Source: Porphyra umbilicalis (taxonomy: Eukaryota; Rhodophyta; Bangiophyceae; Bangiales; Bangiaceae). From it: a stretch of DNA of 64,000 bases. Made by a program: the position numbers and the translations under genes. Under the pieces are notes generated by a model, which did no database searches, was not told the origin of the DNA, and saw only the letters and a list, made by a program, of their open reading frames with translations. Numbering within the stretch: the stretch's first letter is position 1; every line of letters begins with the position of its first letter. Shown piece after piece: positions 56,700-64,000 of this stretch. Location of the stretch: the NCBI GenBank assembly GCA_002049455.2, contig KV918836.1, positions 1 through 64,000 on the forward strand. Reading direction: 5' to 3'.

Positions 56700-57875
56700 C
56701 CGCCCCCCCGCTCCCCCCCCCCCGCCCCCCGGTACGGCGAGCCCGCCGGGTACCCCCCCCCCGCCGTCGCGGCCACGGCGGCCGCCTTGACCGCCGCCGC
56801 CACCGCCGACGGCCCCAACCCCTCCACGGAGTAGCCACCCCCCCCCCCGGGGGCGCCACCCCAGGGGGTGCCCCCGCCCCCGCCCCCACCAACGGCGGCG
56901 GCAGCAGCGGCGGCGGCGGCCGCGCGGCGAGCGGCGGCGGCACCCCCCCCCCCCGCCCGCCGCCGACGAGCACCGGCACGGGCACCGGGGCGGGGGCGCG
57001 GAGGGGTGGCGGCGGCGGCGGCGCGCCCGGCGGGGCCCCCAGGCCCGCCGCCGCCGCGACGAGCGACGGCGGCCGCCCGGGCAGCGCCAGTGGCAGGCCG
57101 CCCGGCCCGCCCGCCACGGCGGCGGCCGCCGCCGCCGCGCGCACTGCGGCGGTGCGGCGTGCCGCCGCCGCCGCCGCCGCCGCCGCGTGCGCGTCGGCCG
57201 CCGCTGGGCGGACGCCGCCCATGGGCACGGGCGCCGGCGCAATGGCCGCCGCCGACGCGGCCGGCGCGTGCGCGTGCGGCAGCGGCGCGTGCGCGTGCGC
57301 GTGCGCGCGCGCGCCCCCGAGCGGCGCGCCGCGGCCGCCCGCGCGGGCGCCCGCGGCGGCGGCGGCGACGGCGGCGGCGGCGGCCAGCGGGCGGCCCCCC
57401 CCCCCCCCCCCCCAGCGGCGGCACCCGGCCGGCCGGCGGCGGCGCCCGCGCCTGGCGCGCCCGGGGGGCGGCGGACCCCCCCGGGGGGCGCCCCCCCCCC
57501 CCCCCCCCCCCTGCCCCCCCCCCCCCCGGGGGTCCCCCCCCCCGCGCCCCCGCGACCGCGCGACGGCGCTGTCGAGCGTCACGCGCACGAGGTCGGCGGC
57601 AAAGGCGCCGCCGCCGCCCGGCAGCGCCCCAACCGCCCGCAGCGCGTCGGCCGACACCCCATACGGGAGCCCAAAATCAACGAGCGCGAGCGGCGCGCCC
57701 GCCACCTCGTTGGCCAAGTCGTTGCCGAGCATCTGCGCGAGGCCCCGCACGCCCGCGTAGCGGTTGGCAACCGTCAGCGTGGGCGTCTCCACCACCCCGA
57801 CGCGCGCGAGCGCCGACCGCTTGGCCGCCGCCGCCTCGGCGGCGGCGCGCGACGCGGGCGACGGCGGCGGTGGCG

Positions 57876-57907
<32 letters not shown>

Positions 57908-58318
57908 ACCGCCGCGCGGTGCCGCTTGACCGCCCGCGTGTAGTCTTCGACGGCCGCCGCGTGCACGGCGGCGGTCGCGGCGGCGGCGGCGGCGGCTTCG
58001 CGCGACCGCCGCACCGCGTCGCGGGCGGCGACCGTTTCGGGCACGAGCAACTCTGCGACGATGCGCGACGCAAAGACGCCGACGGGGGCGGTAAAGGCGG
58101 CGAGCGACGCGGCGTAGTCGCGGGAGCGGATGGACGCGGCGGTCGCCGACGGGCGGCACGGGTTGGCGGGCGGGCGCTTGCCGAGGGCCTTCCACAGGGG
58201 CTCGGCTTTGGGGGGGGGGTGGTCGTAACGGGGGGGGGGGGGGGGGGGGGGGGGCGGCCCCGCCGGCGGGGGGGTGAAGGGGAAGGGGGATTTCCCGGCC
58301 GCCGCCGTCGCCGCTGTT

Positions 58319-58365
<47 letters not shown>

Positions 58366-58617
58366 ACGGGCGGCGGTAGGGGGCGCCGGCGGCCGCTGCG
58401 GGGCGGGCGGGTGGGGGGCCACGCGTCCCCCCGGCGGGGGTGGGGGATGCCGCGTGCCCGGCGCGGCCGCCGGCGCCGGCGCCGGCGCGGCGGCGAGGCG
58501 TGGCGGCGGTCCGCCGCCCGCCCGCGGCGGCGGCACGGCCGGCGCTCGCACCGGCGGCGGCGGCGGCAGCAGCGGCGGCGCGGGCGGCGGCGCGGGCGGC
58601 GCGGGCGGCGCGGCGGC

Positions 58618-58688
<71 letters not shown>

Positions 58689-59522
58689 GCCGTGCCACCG
58701 CCCCCCCCCGGGCGCGGGCGCCAGCAGCGGCGCCTTGCCCCCCGCCCTCGCCACCTGCCGCAGCGACGGACCCAGCGGCGGCGTCAGCGGCGGCGCCCCC
58801 CCCCCCCCCCCCCTAGCGGGGGCGGCGCCCCCGACGCAGGCCCCCCGCCCCCCCCTCTGCCCCCGCCGCCGCCGCCGCGCCCGCCGCCGGGGAGGAGCCC
58901 CGACTCCGCGCCCGCACCGGGTGGATAAAGGCGCCCTCCTTGTTCTTCTTGTACAAGCCCGACCGCACGTACTTGCGTTTGGGGGCCTTGCCGCCGCCGC
59001 CGCCGCCGCCGCCGCCGCTGCCGCCGCCGCCGCTGCTACCGCCGCCGCCGCCGCCGCCACCGCCGCCGCCGCTACTGCCGGGCGGCCCGCCGCCCGTCGC
59101 CGCCGATGAGGCGCCACTGCCGACCGACGTGGCCGACGGGGAGGGGGCGAGGCCACCCCCCCCCCCCCCCACCCCCACCCCCACCCCCACCCCCACCCCC
59201 GCCGCACCGGGGCGACGGCAACGATGCGGGGAGGCGGGGCGGCAAGGGCACGCCCGGCGCCCCCACCCCCCCCGCCCCTACCGCCGGCGGCGGGTGCGAG
59301 TCGGCCCCCGCCGGCGGCGGCCGCGCCCGCACGGGCGGCGGCGGCGGCGGCGGCGCGGCAGACGCTGCGCGCCCGCCGCCGCCGCCGCGGGCGCCGCCGA
59401 CCGCGGCGGGCGGCGACGTGGCGCGCGCGGCGGGTCGGGGCGGCGGCGGCCGCGGCGCGTTGGTGACGGCAGCGGCGGGCGGCGACGCGGCACCGCCGGG
59501 GAGGGGGGGGGGGGCGCCGCCC

Positions 59523-59575
<53 letters not shown>

Positions 59576-59612
59576 AGCCGCGGCGGCGGCGGCGGCGGCG
59601 GCGGCGGCAGCC

Positions 59613-59669
<57 letters not shown>

Positions 59670-60014
59670 GGAAGGGGGGACCCCGCGGGGCGGGGGGCCA
59701 CCGCGGCAGTGCGGGGCCGGGGGGGGGGGGGGGGGCGCGCCCCCGCCCGCCGACCCCGGGCGGCGGGGCGGCGGCGCGCCCGCGGGGCGGTGGGCACCCG
59801 CGCCGCCGGCGCCGCCGGCGGGGGCGGCGGTCCGCCCCGGCGGCGGTGGCCAGCCGGCGGCGGCGGCGGCAGCGGCGGCGGCGGCGGCGGCCGCCACCGC
59901 CGAGCCCCCCTGCATGACGCCCGACATGGCGTCGCCGCCGACGGGGTGCCCCCCAATGAAAAAGCGGCCCCCGTCCGAGCCGCCGGCGTGGCGGCGCATG
60001 CCCCCGCCGCCGCG

Positions 60015-60047
<33 letters not shown>

Positions 60048-60194
60048 GCCGCCGGCCGCGTCGGCCGACCGCGCCCTGTCGACGACGGTGGCGCCCGCCG
60101 AGCCGCGGCGGGCAGACGCGGTCACCCAGTCGCCGCCGCCCGTGGGGGCGCCGCCGCCGCCGCACCCGCCGGGGGCGCCCCCCGCGTCGGCCAT
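56700..60194 (-). CDS. long low-complexity protein, unknown; needs several frame corrections
   Basis: The likely start is ATG 60194 (MADAGGAPGG, DWVTASARRGS, ATVVDRARSADA). Protein-like segments then follow in changing minus frames, each change lying at a long G or C run: GRFFIGGHPVGGDAMSGVM (about 59970-59910), VTNAPRPPPPRPAARATS, KAPKRKYVRSGLYKKNKEG and FIHPVRARSRGS (near 58985-58900), LGPSLRQVARAGGKAP (58770), then the best-conserved-looking part (58190-57560: PLWKALGKRPPANPCRP, SRDYAASLAAFTAPVGVF, TVANRYAGVRGLAQMLGNDL, LALVDFGLPYGVSADAL) and finally YSVEGLGPSAVAAAVKAAA near 56830. Between them lie runs of Ala or Gly of up to about 45 residues. The stop is not certain, so the lower border is approximate. 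The basic KRKYVR patch suggests a nuclear protein. I do not recognise a family. It converges on E(z). Confidence 0.45.
58605..58690. repeat. (GGC)n trinucleotide run
   Basis: About 28 tandem GGC/GGCAGC triplets encoding poly-Ala (or poly-Gly) in the unknown minus-strand gene. A similar longer run lies at 59527-59665. Confidence 0.7.
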
Positions 60195-60700
60195 GCGCGC
60201 GGCCGCCCCGTCGGGGGCGCGGGGTCCGACGGCCGTGGCGGCGGCGGCGGCGGGGCGCCGCGGCGGGGGCGGGGGGGGGGGGGGGGCGCCGCGCGGGGGG
60301 GACGCACCCGGAAGGGAATGAAAAACGCCGAGCAGTGGGACGGGGGGGCGGCGGAAACGAGGGGGGGGTGCCCCGCCGACCGGCGGCGCCCGCGGGGGGG
60401 GGGCGGCACCGAGACGGGGGGCCGGCGCGCGGCGGCGCAGGTGCGGTCGGCAGCGCGGTGCGCACGGTCGCGCCCGGGCCGCACCGCCGACAGCGCACGC
60501 GACGCAAAGGGCGGGCGGTCGCGCGCCGGCTGTGCCGGCTTGGCGCGCCGGCGCGCTCAGTGTCCTGCCCCGGGGGTTCCGGTTGTTTTGGGGTGCTACT
60601 TGTTGACCTGCTCGGATGGGGTCGTCCCGTGCACGTGGCATGACGCCCATCTCCAGTGGCCACAGGACCGGATGACTGTGACCCACTCTTCAATAATTTA
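60195..60700. other. promoter side of the unknown minus-strand gene
   Basis: Very GC-rich to about 60560, then a quick fall to moderate GC, marking the right edge of the host-gene block. No promoter element was recognised. Confidence 0.35.
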
Positions 60701-60705
60701 ACAGA

Positions 60706-60740
60706 CTAGTGCCCGGTGGTCGGCTAGCGCCTGGAGGGCA
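60706..60740 (-). mobile_element. candidate Helitron 3' terminus, copy 2
   Basis: On the minus strand the sequence GGCGCTAGCCGACCACCGGG then CACTAG ends in CTAG followed by T. It is nearly the same as the end at 63272-63298. Helitrons end in a small hairpin plus CTRR and insert between A and T. No helicase lies directly upstream, so it would be a non-autonomous or truncated copy. Confidence 0.4.
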
Positions 60741-60890
60741 CTTTGAATTATAAGACCGGACACTATTCAGTAACATGGCAGGTGTCACCATGACGACAGG
60801 ACGCGCGCGTGTCTTTTCATGCGAACACTCTTCATCACACTCCTGTACTGCGCCTTCATCATGCCAATACCGACACAGCACCCTGGTGTA

Positions 60891-61288
60891 TTGCTGATCT
60901 CCGAATTTTGTCTGGGGGACAGAGACAGAGACTGACTCTGAATAAGAGCACTCTATTGGTTTAAAACGACAGTAAGAAGGCATCGAAGCCAATAGAAAGC
61001 CCGCATTCTGTGCCAGGACCTTGCATCGAGCAGAACTCACTGTTTGTTGCCGCTTGATCCGCTTTTCCTGGCATTGAGCAAGCTGCCCACGCGAGATCTT
61101 GAGAATTTCTACTGTCTCCTCGCCAGAAGTGCAGATGAGAGGAGGAGCTGATGTTGATTTCCAGGCTGCATGGGCACATGTAAGAAATCAGGAGCACCAA
61201 GTCAGTCCCAGGGGCGCATCTGATTGGTGGAGAGAGTCGGTCCGCAAGTCAGTCTCTGTCCACCAGGACAAAATTCGGGGATCAGCAA
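60891..61288. mobile_element. MITE-like element, copy B
   Basis: Inverted ends: left TTGCTGATCTCCGAATTTTG then TC.GG.GGACAGAGAC, right the inverted counterpart ending GGGGATCAGCAA. Flanked by TA on both sides (60889-60890 and 61289-61290). Same terminal sequence as copy A at 35698-36138, so this is a family. A TA duplication and small size fit Tc1/mariner-derived MITEs. Confidence 0.7.
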
Positions 61289-61325
61289 TACTCTTCCCGG
61301 TTCATCCCAGCCCAGCCCACCTGTA

Positions 61326-62530
61326 CTGTCCCTGACGCAATTCTGGATCAGCGACGCAAAGCTGGATCACCGGAATCGTCGATTCCAGCTCATTTGCCCG
61401 TCTTTTTACTGCTTTTTCTCTCTTCTTCGGCGCTGCTACAAAAATAAAACAGCGGTGGGGGAGAAAACATACCAACAGAAAGCCCAGAGGAAGGCACATC
61501 TTTTGCTGTCAAGGGTGCTCGTATGCTCGAAAAAAAACGGAGACGGTCGGGGTGGCGCGGAAGGAGGCCGTCCTTTCGGCGCTAAGTGCTCGTAACATTG
61601 CAGATCCGGCCGATCGATCGCGGTCGGGATCACAAACCGGTGATCCGGAGCAGTGATCGGGGGCCCTCCGCACGGATGGCACTCATCCGCGAGCGCGCAC
61701 TTTCTCGCCGACGCGTGCACTCGTTGCTGCCAAGTGCCAGCCCGCGCGCCCTTTCCGTCAACACCCCCTGTCTGTGCCCGGGACAGCGGCCTGCGAGGTG
61801 GTGAGGTGCGGTGGTGCGGCCGCCGCGACGGCGCGCGCCGGCGTGGTGGCAGGGTGGGGCGGCGCGGCTACCGCGACGGCACCGACGACGCGCGCAGGTG
61901 TTGTCGCACGGTGGGGCGGGGCGACCGCCACGACAATACCGAGCGCCGTGCTGTGGTATGGTAGTGCGGCGCGTCCGCCCCCACGGCACCGACGAGGCGT
62001 GCCAGCGTGGTAGCAGTGTGGGGTGGCGCGGCCGCCGCGACGGCGACGACGAGGAGCGCCGGCGTGGTGGCAGGCTGGGGCGGCGCGGACGCCGCGAAGG
62101 AGCCACCGAGGCGCGCCAACCTGGCCGCAGGGAGGGGTGGGGCGGCTCGGGTGATGGCGTAGTCCTGACGCGGGGGCAACGCGTCCTGTGTGCACAGGCA
62201 TGGGGAGGCGAGCACGACCGACCAACGCATCGAACACGATCGCCTGCTCCAATTGACGATCGTCCACAGTTGCCAAGTAGCCTACGAAATCAATCCGATT
62301 CGCCGTGATCCACAGTTGCGTCGCCCGTGTCACGGAAGGTCATCAATGAAACACAACTTCAAGCTACCAAAAGGACAAGAAGAACGAGACAAAAGGCAGC
62401 ACATGCCGTAGACGAAAGAAAGCTCTCCTCAGCGCCTTCTCAGATCTGTCTTCAGATGTTTCCTCCGATGAGATCCAACAACGCTATCCTCCAGAGCAGT
62501 ATTCTTGATCCAGAATTGCGTCAGGGACAG
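61326..62530. mobile_element. Tc1/mariner-like inverted-repeat element with TA duplication
   Basis: A perfect 25-bp inverted repeat starts CTGTCCCTGACGCAATTCTG at 61326 and ends with its complement at 62530. TA lies outside at 61324-61325 and 62531-62532. The body has no transposase but contains a GC-rich minisatellite (61800-62155). The terminal sequence resembles that of the neighbouring MITE in inverted sense (AATT..GGATCAGC), suggesting related elements. Confidence 0.65.
61800..62155. repeat. GC-rich minisatellite, unit near 57 bp
   Basis: About six degenerate copies of a unit built on GTGGGGCGGCGCGG, CCGCGACGGC and GACGAGGCG, lying inside the TA-flanked element. Confidence 0.6.
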
Positions 62531-62699
62531 TACGTCCAAGCACAGCTCACCCCACTACAACAACCGCACATGCCCCACCCCATACACTCCAACCACCGGA
62601 CCCTACCCACATCCACGCCATCCGAACCCGCCTCGCCTCGCCTCTTACACACTGCACACCCTACCAACCCCGCCCTACGCACACGCACACCACCCCAAC

Positions 62700-63055
62700 C
62701 CACCCCGCGCCGCCTCCTACGCCCCCCACACCCCCCACCCCCCCCACCCCACCCCCCACCCACCCCACCCCACCCCACCCCCCCCCACCTTACCCCACAC
62801 CCCCCCACCCCACACCCCCTCCACCCCACACCCCCCCACCCCACACACCCCCCACCCAACGCACCCCCCACCCCACACACCCCCGACCCCACACACCCCC
62901 GACCCCACACCCCTCCCACCCCACACCCCTCCCACCCCACACCCCTCCCACCCCACACCCCCCCACCCTACCCGCACCCACCCGACCCCGCCGCGATCAC
63001 GGCACCCCACCCGACCCATGCCCCCCACCCCACCCACCAACGACGACCACCGCTG
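62700..63055. repeat. CCCCA-rich tract, G-rich on the minus strand
   Basis: Nearly pure pyrimidine-plus-A sequence dominated by CCCCACCC units over about 350 bp. Its minus strand holds dozens of G4 runs and is a strong candidate for quadruplex structure. Frames through it are artefacts of composition. Confidence 0.75.
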
Positions 63056-63271
63056 AGACTACTTTTGGACGAAATAATTCTGTCATGGGGGCTGAAATTC
63101 CGACCGACCCGCACACTTCATGTGCATGCCGTGTCATGAATTACTCTAGTGCCTGTGAACACTGGCCCAGTGGCTGGAATCGGGTGTGAAAACTGACACT
63201 GTTGAACGATCAGCAATCTGGGGTGGTCGCGGACGGACAAAGTAGCCTACAAGCGTCTTTAAGAGAGTAGA

Positions 63272-63298
63272 CTAGTGCCCGTGGGCCGGCTAGCGCCT
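63272..63298 (-). mobile_element. candidate Helitron 3' terminus, copy 1
   Basis: On the minus strand, about 230 bp beyond the helicase stop, GGCGCTAGCCGGCCCACGGG then CACTAG ends in CTAG before T. The position and form fit the 3' end of the Helitron whose helicase enters from the right edge. A near copy lies at 60706. Confidence 0.5.
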
Positions 63299-63504
63299 CG
63301 TCTGCGACATTCGGTCACATCCAAGCAACGTCAGAGTAAAAGGGTCCTCTCAATAACTATCGAAAAGCCAAGTTCCAATTAAAAAATGTATTTTTTGCAC
63401 TGTCTCGTATGGGATGGAACTACCAAAAAAGAGCACGCGAATCATGAAACATAATAACAAAGTATCTGGCAAAAGATGATCCGGCCGGCACAAACACAGA
63501 ATGG

Positions 63505-64000
63505 CTAAACAGCATCGTCGTTCAACAGTTGCGTGAACACCACATTGTCAGTTACAATGTACCCTGCGTCATCATAATAGGCTGCAGGCGCTCCGACAAT
63601 GATTTCTCTCGGATCGCCAACACGGGAAGTGCCAACATACACCTGGCCATGTTCGAAAACTGGTTGCGGCAGCCATAGACCAAGGCGCTTGAGGATGGCA
63701 CCCTGGGCTTTGTTGATGGTAGCGGCGAATGCCACCCGGATGGGGAATTGCCGTCGCTTGAGCTGGATCGGTAGCCCACAGACGCTGGTGGTCACATCAA
63801 TTTTTGGAATGAGGATGCGCCTGTTGGTGCCAATTTGGCGGAGCTCGATGACATTGTCGCCATGCCGTGTAACTATGTACCGCGTTCCATTGCAGTCGCC
63901 ATTTTGGGCAGCCAGGTTTCGTAGGAGCATGACAGTCATGCCTACCTTGAGCACCATTGCGTGCGTTGGCACTGAGGAGTGGTCAATCGTGTTCAGAAAT
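63505..64000 (-). CDS. Helitron Pif1-like helicase, C-terminal part (runs off the window)
   Basis: An open minus-strand frame continues from the right edge (FLNTIDHSSVPTHA at the border) to a stop at 63505-63507. It is the end of a Pif1-type helicase as found in RepHel proteins of Helitrons, which unwind DNA during rolling-circle transposition. Recognisable blocks: LKVGMTVMLLRNL, GDCNGTRYIV, LKRRQFPIRVAFAATINKAQG (helicase motif V/VI region, usually T[IV]NK.QG) and VYVGTSRVGDP (usually YVA.SRV). The end (DDAGYIVTDNVVFTQLLNDD) is also typical. No stop or frameshift is seen in this portion, so the element may be fairly young. The N-terminal helicase motifs and Rep domain would lie beyond the window. 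Confidence 0.85.
   Translation of the reverse strand, partial: FLNTIDHSSVPTHAMVLKVGMTVMLLRNLAAQNGDCNGTRYIVTRHGDNVIELRQIGTNRRILIPKIDVTTSVCGLPIQLKRRQFPIRVAFAATINKAQGAILKRLGLWLPQPVFEHGQVYVGTSRVGDPREIIVGAPAAYYDDAGYIVTDNVVFTQLLNDDAV

Noticed and set aside
57774-60686. 970-codon minus frame taken as one protein
   Set aside because: It contains protein-like sequence only in parts and long Arg/Pro runs where another frame carries Ala or Gly. It is a mixture of true and shifted reading.
62327-63139. 270-codon ORF through the CCCCA tract
   Set aside because: His/Pro/Thr repeats dictated by the low-complexity DNA; no start context and no domain.
1-64000. LTR retrotransposon or LINE reverse transcriptase
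   Set aside because: I looked for the YxDD-type and integrase motifs in the translated frames and saw none. All recognisable elements are DNA transposons or Helitrons.

Overview
The window looks like nuclear DNA of a GC-rich eukaryote, most probably a bangiophyte red alga (Porphyra/Pyropia type). This is an inference from four things: host-like genes are very GC-rich, intron-poor and full of Ala, Gly and Pro runs; there are Kozak-like starts, a TATA box and GT-AG splice signals; the gene set is purely eukaryotic (Polycomb E(z), C2H2 zinc finger, JmjC, DnaJ-type zinc finger); and the intervening DNA is less GC-rich and crowded with decayed eukaryotic DNA transposons. I ran no database search. 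Family calls come from motifs I could read.

Layout. 1-8.1 kb: no confident gene. 8.1-9.8 kb: a young foldback element with two arms of about 448 bp. 10.4-12.1 kb (-): a decayed KDZ-superfamily transposase with its N-terminal cysteine clusters. 14.0-17.0 kb (+): a CACTA/EnSpm Tnp2-like transposase broken by five in-frame stops. 17.5-18.0 kb (-): the C-terminal half of a JmjC domain. It is joined in frame to a 3.3 kb array (18.0-21.3 kb) of about 24 units of exactly 138 bp (46 codons). 22.5-23.4 kb: an unknown broken gene. 24.8-26.0 kb: a frame-broken ARM/HEAT-like gene fragment. 27.6-30.6 kb: a complete PIF/Harbinger element with 3-bp target duplication, terminal repeats, transposase (one frameshift, one stop) and a convergent Myb/SANT-like ORF. 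31.9-33.8 and 34.3-35.7 kb: two sister elements with related terminal inverted repeats, each flanked by CAG. 35.7-36.1 and 60.9-61.3 kb: two copies of one MITE-like family. 39.1 kb: a short ORF with a diverged paralogue inside the 31.9-33.8 kb element.

41-60 kb is the host-gene block. It holds a secreted glycine-rich protein (+), a probably plastid-targeted DnaJ-type zinc-finger membrane protein (+), a two-C2H2-finger transcription factor with one 404 bp intron (-), an Enhancer-of-zeste histone H3K27 methyltransferase (+) and a convergent long low-complexity nuclear-type protein (-). Three of these genes can be read only by changing frame at long G or C homopolymers. This is either homopolymer length error in the assembly or real hypermutable coding tracts.

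60.7-64 kb: two candidate Helitron 3' ends, a MITE, a Tc1/mariner-like inverted-repeat element carrying a minisatellite, a long CCCCA-type tract, and at the right edge the C-terminus of a Helitron Pif1-like helicase (-).

Working together: E(z) writes a repressive histone mark and JmjC proteins typically remove histone methylation, so the window has one intact-looking chromatin writer and one broken or unusual eraser among many dead transposons. The most unusual item is the 138-bp array. It has kept exact codon phase with one stop in about 1180 codons on the JmjC-sense strand and carries an ACGCGT motif in two thirds of its units.
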